From Trema orientale (Eukaryota > Streptophyta > Magnoliopsida > Rosales > Cannabaceae), in the NCBI GenBank assembly GCA_002914845.1, contig JXTC01000075.1, forward strand, positions 914,342-978,341: 64,000 nt of DNA, in the 5' to 3' direction. The position numbers and the translations under genes were made by a program. The notes beneath the pieces were generated by a model. That model was not told the origin of the DNA and searched no databases. It worked only from the letters and a program-made list of their open reading frames with translations. Positions within the stretch are counted from its first letter, which is position 1. Each line of letters begins with the position of its first letter. Of the stretch, positions 1 through 12,525 are shown piece by piece.

Positions 1-854
1 GCAAACATCTCCGTACCTGTCTTTAATGCTCACAACTCACAAGCGCCTCTACCAAACTACTGCCAATTGTCTTTCTTCCCTACCAGAATCTAAGCAGCAA
101 GTTAAGAACTAAATGAACACAAACAGGAAAGTTGAGGCAGAGGGAAATAAAAAATGAACATAAGAAAGCTTTGAGGTTTTAAGTAAATTTAGCTTCATTT
201 AACATTTTCGCCCAATAAACATGCTTCAAGTTATCAGAACTTCTCAACGAGGTTTACCTAAGTGGAGGGGGAGGAGTTGGAATCAGTACTAGCTAGTCCA
301 AGAAATAAGAAGTTAAGAACTCGACACGGAGTCATCACTATACCGATAAGGGGAAATATATGTACATAAAATGACAATCTGTCAAAGAAATATGCTATGT
401 TTTTCCTCTTTCCAAAACATTGAGAAAAATGTCAAAAGTCGTTTAATATGTGGGGTACGTGTGGCTGGCCAAGAACCCAATAGCAGTAAAGAATGAAGTA
501 AAGGGAAAGTCGAAATGTAGGGTTGCATGTCATTGCACGATCTGTGTGTACTTACAAGTCATGATAACCAAGAACTATTACAATAGGGGAGGTTCATAAA
601 AGCAGAGAAACTTCTTTCTTCCTTCCCTGCTTTATTTATATATATATACTATACCTGTATAAATAGTCAGACAAAAAAGAGCAATGACAAACGCGTCTAT
701 AAATAAAGAGAACTGGAGGACTAGAGCATCTTCTTACATAGTCTACTGATGAGACAAATGAAAATAATCCTATAATCTGTACAAGCTGAGTTCAAATCCT
801 TTTATGTGCAGTCACAATACCCCATTTTACTCCAAATGCAGGATGCACCTAATA
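1..854. other. 3' flank of UPL5
   Basis: No gene seen. This lies downstream of the minus-strand UPL5 stop codon and probably holds its 3' UTR. On the minus strand an AATAAA-like poly(A) signal falls near 632-637, about 220 bases after the stop, next to a short TA microsatellite (about 633-650). Other parts are ordinary AT-rich non-coding DNA. Confidence 0.5.
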
Positions 855-3800
855 TTACCATGTACCAAAGCTACTCCCAAAATGTTCTTGGGTGATGATG
901 TGAAGGCGTTCTTGCAGCATAGCCTTAGATGGATATGGTGGGAAACACAACCGGTAAAAACATGTATGAGATGAAGGCAGGCGCTCATAACGCTCCGAGG
1001 ACCTGTAAATATAAAGCCGAGAAGCCAAACCACGGAAACCCTCAACTGGTAGATACTTCATGGAGGTCCAAAAGAAGAGAAGAACCTTTCTTTGCTCTGC
1101 TGACATCTCCTCAACAATCTGCATATTTTCTTCTATGAGATAGTTTAATCACAAAAACACATCGGTATAAATTTAGTACAGTCTGTCTCTATCGTTGAAA
1201 TCATGTTCTTTATGGAAATCATTTAAAGATGTTATGTAATTATGTACAAGAAACAAAAGATTTTAACTTTACAGAACACAAAAAGAACAAAAATTTCAAA
1301 GCACGGTTATGATTCAACTACTGTCAGTTTAACCTACGCTGGATGGCTTTCTTAAGGATTATGGCCCTTGTCATGAGGTCAGTGATAAGTACCAAAACAC
1401 AGTAGCACGAAGAAGCAAACTCAAATATCACTAATGGAAGAAAGAGGGAAATCAGAATGAGCTTTCAAGAGGCTCAGGTCTCTCCACTAGTCAATAGCCA
1501 AAAGATCTAACAGAAGACTCCACACACAGACCCTCACTATTCTCTCTCCCCTAGTGGTATATAACCAACTCCTTATCTTCCAAAACCACCCAAAAACATA
1601 AAAGACGTACCCAAAGTAACCTCACATCTGACCTGGACTAGAAATTTCCACGTGCCTCTAATGTGGACACATTGTCACCCCAAGTGACCTGGAGTCATGG
1701 AAAACATGCCACGAGCTCATAACATCCCTATTTTCCAAATTTTGCCATCCTAGCATAGGTGAACCGGATTGGTGGCCTGTCCATCAGCCAGATTCTTTTC
1801 ACTGTGGATTATGGATGCATTACAAGCCTTACACCTCAAAAATTAAAGAACACTGATGGAGATGTGACTCGAATTAACCGTAAATTATAATTTAAGGTAT
1901 ACCACAGATGTCGTCATTCAGCTCTATTATCCGTAAAACCATAATCCCGTTTCAAAAGCCTTTTATCCATAACCACGTTCCAATTTCGAGATTACTGCTT
2001 GATCAATAGCCACATTTCTCAATGCTATTATACTTTATTACGTGTAATATCATTAGGAACAAATGTGTTCAGTGACCTGATACTATAATATCCTAAAGCA
2101 AAACTCTCAAAGCTAAATATCTATGATGAGTTGATGACTTGAATGTGTGCTAAAAAAAACAGGCAACTTAAATCAACAAAAGCATATACACAACAATCTT
2201 GAAACCAAGCACGGATAAGAGAACTTTGGATTTGCAAATAATATTTGTTCTGCAGAATAATTTTCATTCGTCTATAGCTTCATTCACAATTACAATAAAG
2301 TTGGACAATACAGAACATGGACAAGTGTCAAAAATTTTCTTCCCATGCTCTTCCATTGACACATTGTCAACCTTCTCAGAAACATTAAACAAAAACTAAT
2401 GACATTTCATCATGCTGTCTTACTTACAGACACAAACGTAAACATACAAAAGGACACCCTCACACCCATCTTTACTGGGAAATAAAGTCTTCATCACCTT
2501 CCCAAACTTGGCTAATAAATAGCAAGTGCAAGAAGCAAACACAGAGAACTGAATACTGAACAAGCATCCTAATGACATGGACAAGTGTCAAAAATTTTCT
2601 TCCCATGCTCTTCCATTGACACACTATCAACCTTCTCAGAAAAATTAAACAAAAACTAATGACATTTCATCATGCTTTCTTACTTGCAGAGACAAAAGTA
2701 AACATACAAAAGTACACCTTCACGCCCATCTTTACTGGGAAATATACTCTTTATCACCTTCCCAAACTTGGCTAATAAATAGCAAGTGCAAGAAGCAAAC
2801 ACAGAGAACCGAATACTGAACAAGCATCCTAATGACATGGACAAGTGTCAAAAACTTTCTTCCCATGCTCCTCCACTCGGAACCATTAAACGAAAACGAA
2901 TGAAATTTCATCATGCTGTCTTACTTAAAGAGAAAGACGTAAACATACGAAAGGACACCCTCACACCCATCTTTACTGAAAAATAAAGTCTTCATCACCT
3001 TCCCAAACTTGGCTAATAAATAGCAAGTGCAAGAAGCAAACACAGAGAACTCAATACTGACCAAGCATCCTAATGGCATCAATTGTTTCTACTCATGTTC
3101 AATACTGATTTGGAGACTTACAAAGAGTTTGTTTCCATCTACCTTAAATCATTTACTATAAAGGTCCCGTGCACTAAGGTCAAATAAAAGTCTCATAAGT
3201 ATCCATGATTCTCACTTTTTATCAGTTAGATCAATGCATTCAACACCCAAATACCAAAGCAAATGCAAATACAGAAATGAAATAAATTATAACAGCATCT
3301 GCATAATCTTCATCTCTAGAATTTCAGGAGTCCTCAAGTTTGTCATGTCAAAATAAAACAATTAATACCATGTCCAAAAATTATAAACGTCACATAACTT
3401 ACCTCCATTGACATTTTAGAGCAATCAAAAAGGATAAATCATAGAGAACTTCTAAGGGAACATTCAAATAAGGCCAAATAGTTAGTTTATAGCAGTTAGA
3501 TAGGGGATTTTAAAGAAAACAGGAAATCAATAACCAAACAACAGGGGTCCTGATGGTATACATACCTTCCAGAACCAGATTATCTGAGAGTCATTCTCTT
3601 TGTAGCCATTGTACTCTGTATGAGCTTTCCAATCTTCAACACTAATATCCATTTCACTTCCATGTAGCATCAAATCAAGATCTTCAAGTTCCAATCTTTC
3701 GAAAAAGACTGTCTGTAGGTCTGACCTACAGAGCATATCAGCAAAGCCTTGCTTGAAACGAGCCACCGGTTCAGAGATGGAATGGACAAATTGGTGCTGA

Positions 3801-6800
3801 ATGAGAAGGTTAACATATGCCTGCCTGTTTTTGCTGTTAACAACAATACTTTTCCCTCCATCACAGAGATCTACAACTCTCCTGGATCCTAACTCCTCAA
3901 TTTCTCTAACAAAAGTTAGCCCTAGAGCATCTGAATCAATAAACTCAGCATCCATCTTTAGTATCTGATCGCAGCTATTATACAAGCATGGATCAGCATC
4001 GCGTATGTCTTCCAGAGAGATTAAGCATTTTCCAGCCAATTGCAAGAAAAACACACGATCAAAGACTATGCCCACTTGCACTTTATGCATCAGAGCCAAT
4101 GCAATCACCCGACCAGTAAATGCAAAATAATCAAGGTGCATTGGATCAACCTTAGAGGCTGAAAAAGGAAATAAGTAAATCAAATGAAATCAAAATATTT
4201 CTCCCAATTATAGAAAGGTGCAATAGATGCATGTAAGAGAGGAGAATATCAAAGGACATAGCTACAACATTCTACCACTAATCTTTGTCACCAAAAGAGA
4301 GCATAATTTGAAAAATGATGAACAAATAATGTTTTCTAAAGATACTAATATATAACATACATAAGACCATGATCAATGAAGATTGAGAACAAAAAGCACC
4401 CAGAATGGCCTTGAAATAGAATTGATGTTCAACAATTTGTGTACAAATAGGTTGTCTTATATTTTCTGCCAAACGATGCAAATAGCAGAACCAATATGAA
4501 CTAATGAAAAACTCATAACAGTCATCATCTGCTTCTCATTACTTTCACACATAAATATCCTATAATTAGCACCAGCTATCAAGGCAAGAGGAAGATACTT
4601 TCACATTTCTCATACTCTTACATCCTCTAAATGAAATTATCTAAATAAAGTCGATCAAACCAAAATAAAGAGCTAAGTCATCAAAAGCATTCCGATAATA
4701 AGACAGAACCACCACTCAACTACTCATGACCTCGATCTCTAGAAGACAACAGACATTTCACGCAGATAACAATTTAACATGAACTTTTAACACTAACAAT
4801 TCCCTCCCTCTCTCCCTACTCATAACTCGATCTCTACAGGACAACATACATTTCATGTAGATAAGAATTCAACATGAACTTTTAACACTAGAAATTACCT
4901 CTCTCCGTCCCTTCCTCTACACTAACAAATTCTCTCTCACACACACACCCATTTGATTTTAACATAGCATATGCCAAACAGATTGACTGTAGCAACGCAA
5001 TCGAGAATTTAGTCATCCATTTGTCATAGAAAACAACATTTCAAAACAAAGCATAGAGAAAAACAAAAAAGGGGTAAAAGATTTTCTGAAGCAATATTCC
5101 CCAAAAGCCAGATGGAGCTCACCAGGATTAGGATAGAATCTCCTAGGATCATTTGGGCATGCTACAAAAAGTGCATTTTCTGGGTTAAATATAGCTTGGC
5201 ATACCAAAAAAAACCACTCCCTCAGTACACCTGGACCTGTGGCTTCCTCATTTTTGAATTCCATGAACAGACCTCCATGTAATGACTCGGGATCTGCCCG
5301 CGCTATGTACTCGAACGACTCTGCCAACAATTGAGATCTGTCAATGAGCATCTCATGCAGTTCCTCGTAGTCCTCTTTTACCTCCGGGAACATCATCATA
5401 GCAAAATGCCTCCTGGATTCAAAATCCAGGACATCCTCGTGGTCAAGAATCCACTGATGATCATCAGTTCGCTTCGCATACTTGACAATTAGTGAACAGA
5501 GAGAAGACTTTCTAAGCATCATCACTGTCCAAAATTTTTGTTCGGCACCCTCATAGAGTTTAGAAATGCTATTTAGTTCCTTCAAAATGGCAAGATACTG
5601 AGACCATTGGGTATGAATATCACCATCCGATTTCCCTTTCCCAGACGAATTCTCTCCAATTTGTTGAAGACACACGTCCATCTTCCTAAGCAAATTATCA
5701 AATATATAATAAAGAAACATCTCTTTCCCATACGATGGATGCTTAGAATCCCTTTCGTTCAATAACACGGGTATCAGACCCTTGGAACCCACTTTCTCAT
5801 CAATTGCAGTACGCAAAGGGAGCAAGAACGCAGTAAAATCACGAACATCACTCGCCATCGGTCCCGCACTTAAGGTCGATTCCAACCTGTTAGTGAGCTC
5901 ATCAACAAATATAGAAATCTCTTGTAACCCAATAAGTTCATTAACATTGCCCGAGGATGCCGACCCAGAACTTGAATTGCCAATATTCTCCAACGAGGAC
6001 CCTAAAGCATTTCGACAAGCGACATACAAAGGGTCTTCGTGTCCAAATCTCCTAAGCAACTTACAAAACTCTAACAACATAGGTGCACATTGATTATGCA
6101 AAAGTTTTGTCAATGACGTACGAATCGAACTTAAGAAAAGCTTAATTGAAATATCACCGTACTCTTTATTTTGTTTCGACGGCGAAGCATAGAGCATCAC
6201 CAACGCCGCCGGAGCCGAAGAAGACATAAATATCTGGAGGTAGCTAGCGGCCGAGTCATTATCTTCCTTGGGAGTCCCGCTAAAGTACTCCGTGAGGCAC
6301 TTCTTGATGTCTTTCGGCGCCGAATGGACCAATTCGCCTCTACAGAGCCGGCAGACCATCGAAATCATGTCGTCGATGAGCTGCCAAGCGTGAGGGTGCT
6401 CGGTGCTGCGCATACGACCCACAAGCTGTAGCCCGGCGTCATTTTGAATGGAGCACTCGGCGAGTGACTGCTCCCACTGGAGCTGCTTCCCCCTGTATAT
6501 GAGCCTCTGCTCGAACAGGGGAATCCTCGTCTTCGACTGAATCTTCTCGTGGAGCGATTTCACGGTGTCATGGGCATCGGCTTCGATTACCAAATTCTTA
6601 CCCTCGGAGATCATCCTGATGAAGAATTGCAACCTCGAGGGGGACCGAGTCGGCCCGGCCCGGCCCGAGCGGCGGCCATAAGAGGCCGATTGAGCATCGG
6701 AAACCCTAGAATCGAGCTGCTGCGAGGACGAACCGGCGGAGGAGGGGAAAGGCCGGCCGTCTTCCGAGGAATGGACGGCGTTGGGCTCGTCTTTCCTCAT

Positions 6801-6986
6801 TCTCACTGAAACTAGGTCCGAGACGTCTCCTTCGCGATCGTAGTCTTCGTCGTCGTCGTCGAAGTTGGGCCCACCATAGTCGTCCAACTTCCGCTTCGAC
6901 GAGCTACGGTGGTGCTGGTGGTGGTGGTGATCAGCGGCGGCGGCGGCGGAGATTGAGACGGTGGGTGGGCCCTCAACGAGAGACAT
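855..6986 (-). CDS. UPL5: HECT-type E3 ubiquitin-protein ligase UPL5
   Basis: Three coding exons can be placed: 5123-6986, 3566-4158 and 855-1118. Both introns are GT-AG and the phases fit (1864+593+264 = 2721 bases, 906 residues plus stop; Arabidopsis UPL5 is of similar length). A His/Asp-rich disordered N-terminus is followed by a ubiquitin-like domain at about residues 119-194 and a HECT domain from about 550 to the end. The HECT part holds the conserved GPGVLREWF segment and, in exon 3, the catalytic cysteine in the motif HTCFYRLC (about Cys872). HECT ligases accept ubiquitin on this Cys from an E2 and pass it to the substrate; Arabidopsis UPL5 is known to target the senescence factor WRKY53. 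The start is supported by an in-frame TAA immediately before the ATG. All key residues are present and the gene looks functional. Exon borders are inferred from splice consensus and family similarity. Confidence 0.95.
2316..3075. repeat. 260-bp tandem triplication in UPL5 intron 2
   Basis: Three head-to-tail copies begin at about 2316, 2576 and 2836, a period of 260 bases. Each starts with ATGGACAAGTGTCAAAAA and ends near AACAAGCATCCTAATG. Copies 1 and 2 are nearly identical; copy 3 has lost about 20 bases and carries more substitutions. The array lies wholly inside the 2.45-kb second intron, so it does not change the protein. Short open frames inside it are by-products of the repeat. Confidence 0.92.
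4722..4908. repeat. about 96-bp tandem duplication in UPL5 intron 1
   Basis: Two diverged direct copies start at about 4722 and 4818. They share CTCGATCTCTA, an ACATTTCA segment and AACATGAACTTTTAACACTA. They lie inside the 964-bp first intron of UPL5. Confidence 0.75.
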
Positions 6987-7268
6987 TTAAGATGGGCCCC
7001 AGCCGCCGGTGGCGAAGAGAATTAAGTGAAGGGCGGGCGTGAGGTCATGGGAATCCGAGCTGAAACCACCATAGATGAACTCAATCAAATCAGAACAACC
7101 GGAAAACATGAAAAAATCAAAAGAAATAAAGGGTCTATCTTCTGTTTGGCTGGCGAGAAAGTGTGGGGAAAGGGAGAGGAAAATTTTTTCAGAGACAGCT
7201 GACAAAGGAAAATGATCGGAATTGTCGTCTCTCTCTCTCTCTCTCTCTCTCTCTGCGGCTTTACACAC
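6987..7268 (-). other. In-frame uORF in the UPL5 leader
   Basis: An open frame of 93 codons runs from 7268 to a TAA at 6987-6989 that directly abuts the UPL5 ATG (TAAATG) in the same frame. It crosses a CT microsatellite (about 7231-7254) that reads as an Arg-Glu run on the minus strand. No domain is seen, so it is probably leader sequence and not a gene. If the transcript starts upstream of 7268, the uORF could lower translation of UPL5 or allow reinitiation. Confidence 0.4.
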
Positions 7269-7858
7269 TTTCTTTTTCTCTTCCTTGCTAAGCTAAGCCA
7301 TTGTATTTTATATATATATATACCCTATATATATTAATATTTAATTAATAAAATATTAATTAATTTGTGTATTTATTAAAATTAATTAATTGGTCAATAC
7401 AACCGTGCCGGAATAAGTAAGTAGCAGTACCGGAGAGTCGGAGACTTTTTGACGGTTACTTTATGGCCGTTCGATGGAGAATTGAAGGATGACTTCAGGG
7501 CCTATCGGGTGGCCACCTATTGATTTTCGTCTAAATCCATAATTTATTAACTTACCAAATTGTCCTTGTGGTGCTTCTTCTGTCCTCAGAAATGAACCAA
7601 CAAAGAAAGAGCAGTGGTTAGGTGCGGACCCACTCACAAAACATTCGTGATATGATTCATTCACCGAATGAACGGCTCTGATCGCATGCTATTAATTTTG
7701 TTTCTAGTTTTGGTTAAAACTAAGGGTTGGGTAGAGAGGAAAGAAAAGGAGGAAATAAAACAATACGAGAGATTATACAAATGTGTAAATTCATTTAAAG
7801 TTGTTTCGTAAAATTGGAATTAGTATTGGAGGTAAAATCAGGTGAAAAGAAAATAATG
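7269..7858. promoter_or_regulatory. UPL5 upstream region
   Basis: No gene seen. On the minus strand this is the likely promoter. It includes a TA-rich stretch at about 7306-7336 that could hold a TATA box, though it is also a simple repeat. The rest (7370-7850) is unremarkable AT-rich sequence. Confidence 0.35.
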
Positions 7859-8097
7859 GTCCCGTTTGTTTCAACCATTCCATTCCATTTGAATGAAAAA
7901 TCTATTTGAATGAATTTTTTGTGTCTTAGATGAGAATTGAGTGGAAGAGGCCTTTTTGAATAATCCATTCCAATGCTCACATTCTAATTATAACTCATTC
8001 TAATATTTTTCCATTCAAATATCTCTCATTCCAATTATAACCCATTCTAAAATTTCCATTTAAATGCACTCATTCAAATGGGCGAACCAAACGGGGC
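7859..8097. mobile_element. MITE with CCCGTTTG termini
   Basis: A 239-bp AT-rich stretch is bounded by imperfect inverted termini: GTCCCGTTTGTTTC on the left and, as reverse complement, GCCCCGTTTGGTTCG on the right. The interior has inverted CATTCCATTTGAATG-like blocks. There is no coding potential. A clear target duplication was not found, so the superfamily (hAT-like or Harbinger-like) is open. Confidence 0.6.
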
Positions 8098-10737
8098 TAG
8101 TTTAAATTACCTATTTACTCTTATTCTTCCACTAATATATTTTAAGGAAAGTTTATTGCATGTTAATCACTCCAAAAAGAAAAAAAGCAGTTTTGTTTTT
8201 TAAACTATAAAAAGAGTAGTTTTTATCTATACTCAATTTTATCAATTTTCAGTTAGAAAATAAATAATATAATATTATCAGAATCGTAACCATTAACTAA
8301 TTAGCATAATCCTTTATATAAAAAAATAATTAGCATAGTAAAGTGAATAGACTTTTTTTTCTAAGAAAACGTCCAATCAGTAAGTTTTATTGACATTGTC
8401 GATATTGGATCAGAAGATATTTTTTTCCGTGTATCCGTAAATTATTCATAAAATATCGACAATATCGAGAATATGTCAATATTAGTAAAATATCAATAAA
8501 AAATGAGCTAATGTTAAAATACTTACACATATTGTTGTAACAATAACGTCGTATTTTGAAATATTAACAAAAATGTGGATTGTTTTTTCAAGTTTTTTTT
8601 AAATAAAAAATGGTAATAAAAATATAAATAAATCATAGTTTTATCCCCATAATATATTGGCAAAGTTTTCAAACTACTTGTATTTATAATCCTAATAGAT
8701 GCTTAAGTTCAGAATTGTAGAATGAAGACAATTTTTGGCTATTAAATATTTGTTTAATATTCTCCTTAAATTAATATTGATATATCTACATATATCCGTG
8801 ATTTTTTATCAAGTTGGGCAATTTTAAATTACTCAATTTGTGAGTCTACCGTTAGAAGAGATTAGTCGACATATATGTAGCCTATAAATAACTATTTTCA
8901 AAAATACAAAAGTAGAATAACTTGAGAAATATATTATTTGGGCCAAGACGAGAATTTCTCTTATGATTTTTCAACCTTATAGAAAATTATTTTGATATTG
9001 AATGAATTTGAATTGTTCTATATTATCATTGATTTTTATTTATTTTTAATGTGATTTATAACTAATTATAATTAGTAAGGTATTAATATCATGAAATATA
9101 TTAAATAAAATAGTGTGATATGCATTCTGATTTTAAAATTGTTCTATAAAATGAAATTTACTTGTTTTTCCACTATATATGTATATTTTATTATCTTATA
9201 TATTATAAATATGATTTTTTTTGAAAAAAAAAAACTAGTATAAAATATGTAATATCACTTGTTTTAGAATTTTCTAGAATTTTCTTAAAAATTTTGAATT
9301 TTAAGACAAATTTCGATAATTCTCCAGAATATCTTCGACATCGACATCCCACATTTTTAGTGCTTGGTAACAATCCAAGCCATAACAAGTTTTAATCTAT
9401 GTGCTTAACTTTTGTTAAGGCCATAAATCTTGGTGTGACTCTCGTTTAATATTATTGTGATATTGTATAACAACTATTTTAACATTCTTCTTTGTCAAAA
9501 AAAAAAAAAAAACTACTTAAATGTTCTTCTTTGTCAAAAAAAAGACTAAATTACATTTTTAAAAAATATATGCAAATTACTTGGCTGAAAATTGAAGCTT
9601 TTAGAAGTTAACGTTTAAATAAATTCTGCTTCCTTTTAATCTAAATGACATGAGTTATTTATTTATTTCAAAAATAAATATGAGTGATTTAAAATATAGT
9701 AAAAGCAACCAAAATTTTTAGGCAGTTTAAAATTTTCCTTGCAAATTTGCAATCACTGATATAAACATAAAGGCACAGGAAATAGCATATTCTGTCAGAC
9801 AGGAAAAAAAAAAAAGGTCAAAAAAAAAAAAAAACATATTCTATACTTTTCGAGTTACTCACTTTTCTTTTTCTTTTGGCTGAAGCTTTCGGAGCTACTT
9901 TATTGTTATTTTTGCTTTGGAATTTTTCGATTAGTTAAAATCAAATTATAATGGGTTTGAATTGTTGGAAGACTATAAAAAATTTGCAATTAGCAGTATT
10001 TTTAAAAATTTATTTTTTATGAAAAATCTAACCACAGTTTTTCAATAAAATAACGCAGCAAAAAATATAACTAAGAGTATATAAATTCTCATAACAACAT
10101 ATTAGAACTATGTATAGAAAATCATACCTTTTGTAGACTCTAGATGAATAAGTGCATGACTCCAACCCCCCATTGATCTTCTAGACTATTTTTGTGTATA
10201 ATCATACAAGAGTGAGGTCTCTTACTACACATGAAAAGAAAAGTTCAAATTAGTGATTGCACTTTAATTCTTCAAAAAAAAAAAAAATCTGAGAACAGAA
10301 AATTGATTGTTAAATTATATTTGGGAATTTTTATTCTCTAGAAAGACTGACATAATTTCTTTGTAACTTATGTCTATTGTAACTGAGGTGTCTAGAGCCT
10401 TACTTATATAAATAATAAGAAAAAAGACAAAAACGGACAACGACCTTAAAGTGCCACACACCTACATAAATTTCCCTTTGCGGTGGAAATTTTTGTTATT
10501 AGTTTCCACCTCCTACAATATTTTACTATGCTCAGTTACCTTTTCTATTTTGGCAATTAGTCAAATATTATCTTTTTTTTTTTAATTTGTCAACTTAATT
10601 AACCATAATTAGAATAACTTTTCGTAGCTATCCAAATGCACACAATTGGAATGAATCCACCTAAATGCGCATATAACGAGCAAAACTTTGTTCAGCGAAG
10701 TTGGTAATACACTATCAAAACAAAACAATAAAGAAGC
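8098..10737. other. AT-rich intergenic DNA
   Basis: No gene, RNA or complete element recognised in about 2.6 kb. A roughly 46-bp direct duplication with TTCTTTGTCAAAA blocks lies at about 9486-9545. Poly(A)/poly(T) runs occur at about 9498, 9806 and 10275. Short open frames here lack any family similarity. Confidence 0.5.
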
Positions 10738-10891
10738 CGAAAGTGGAAAAGGTTTTTTTTTTTTTTTTTTTGGCAAATCTCGACAGAGCGAGGGAAATTA
10801 TATTGAAATAGAAAGAAAAAGAAGAAACACCAAGTCAGAGTGGGGCATAAACCTGACCTCAAAGGACAAAGAAACGAAAAGAGAAATAAAA

Positions 10892-11482
10892 TCAACGAAA
10901 CCGATAATTAGGCTTCGCAATACAATCGTTGTAAACAAAAGATGAAATAAAAGATGGAGCGGACCACCACCAAGTGGGACAAACAAAGAAAGGAGCGCGA
11001 GAAGCTAAAGAATCAGCTACACGATTACCCTTGCGATAGATATGAGTGACCACAAAATCCATATTAGCAATGTACCCTAATGCTCTACACCAAACTGATC
11101 TCCAACGAAAAGGAACTTTAAGAGAACGGGCTAAAAGAAGAGAAAGCACGTAGACTAAATCACTCTCTAACCAGAGACGCTTCCATCTATATTTCCAAGC
11201 AAAATCAATCACATGAATCGCCGCTGCCAATTCTACCTCAAAAGCGTAACCAATTCCTAAAGGAATAGAGAAACATCCACGAACAAACCCTCTATGAGTC
11301 CGAAACACCCCTGAATACCCAGAAGGACCCGGTGAGCCATAAGTAGAACCATCAGTGTTGACCTTGACCCAGGACAGAGGAGGAGGTCTCCATATAACTT
11401 CAACAATGATTGTCGTCTTTCGAGGCCTACCTTTGATCCAAAGCTCTCGTAAAATTAAGAGATCGGTCATAGAGTTAGACAT
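10892..11482 (-). pseudogene. LINE ORF2: RNase H domain
   Basis: This 196-codon open segment carries a plant L1-type RNase H (RVT_3). It reads KVNTDGS near the start (first catalytic Asp), then a VELAAAIHV helix (Glu), LESDLVYVL (Asp) and NRVADSLA at the C-terminus (last Asp region). The family degrades the RNA strand of the RNA:DNA hybrid. It is the 3'-most domain of the LINE and lies just before the poly(A) tail. Confidence 0.88.
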
Positions 11483-11626
11483 AGAGCCAGTAACCAGATA
11501 CTCAGCCTCTCTAATAAAACGCCATAGTAAAATAAATGCTGAAGATATAGATGACTTTTTATCTTCAAAAATTACTAAATTCCGAAGATGCTATATAATC
11601 CAAAAAATAGAGACCAAACCAACTTT

Positions 11627-11845
11627 CTAGAAAGCTCGAAGTTGCGGGCTAAATGAGCAAAGTTGAGCTCTATCCCAAAGATCCCTCACTGAGCCCTCTA
11701 AAAAGACTGGAGTGCGAAATAAAGAGGATAGGGCCGACCAAAGCTGCACAATAAAGGGGCAATCAAGGAATAAATGTGACGAGTCCTCTACCGAGGAATG
11801 ACAGAAACAACAGCAAGATGGAAGTTGAAAGCCTCGTCTCATCAA
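11627..11845 (-). pseudogene. LINE ORF2: zf-RVT region
   Basis: A 72-codon fragment contains the Cys/His pattern CCCFCHSSVEDSSHLFLDC typical of the zinc-binding region (zf-RVT) between the reverse transcriptase and RNase H of plant LINEs. It is separated from its neighbours by stops and frame changes. The stretch 11846-12525 is further decayed ORF2 in mixed frames. Confidence 0.8.
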
Positions 11846-12525
11846 GGAAGATGTAGTAGGAAGTTGGTCATGAAGAATCCTCCAAATTAAAACCGACCTC
11901 GAAGGAGGGATGAAGGAGGACCAAATCTACTTTCCCCAAGAGCAAACGACTGGAGAATCAAAAAGAGAAGCATAAGCATCAGAGTAGGTAACCCTACCAT
12001 CTAAAGAACCCAACCAGTACAAAGCATCCGGACCATCTAAAATCACAACCGACTTAATAACATCAGCAATTCCCGGAAAAAGATCTGTAAAAGCTGAAGG
12101 GAGAGACCAACCCGAATCCGTTAAAAAATCCCAACCAAACTCTGCAATAGAGGATCAAGAAATGAAGAAGAAGATACCAAATTAAGCAACGGGCAACCTA
12201 GCCAATTATCAGTCTAAAATTTAACTTTAGAATGTCTTCCAACCAGCCAATGGGATTCTTCACGAAGATCTTGACACATAGGTCGAAGCCCAACCCAAAT
12301 GGAGGATTTAATCTGATATCTAAAATCCCCATTGCTCCTAAAGAAACGTGCTCGGAGATAAGAAAATAAATCAAAATCAACATTCATCACTCTCCAAGCA
12401 AACTTTTTGAGGAGAGCTTTGTTGAGCAAGGATAAGTCACGAAGGCCTAAGCCACCCTCCTCTTTAGGCCGACAACATTTCTTCCACGAGACTTAGACCA
12501 ACTTCTTTTGGAGAATAGAACCCGA

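Noticed and set aside
5782-6809. Open frames on the plus strand inside UPL5 exon 1
   Set aside because: They are antisense shadows of the UPL5 coding sequence, without any family similarity of their own.
7231-7254. GAGA-type regulatory element
   Set aside because: It is a plain CT microsatellite in the leader; a BPC-binding role is possible but cannot be told from a simple repeat.
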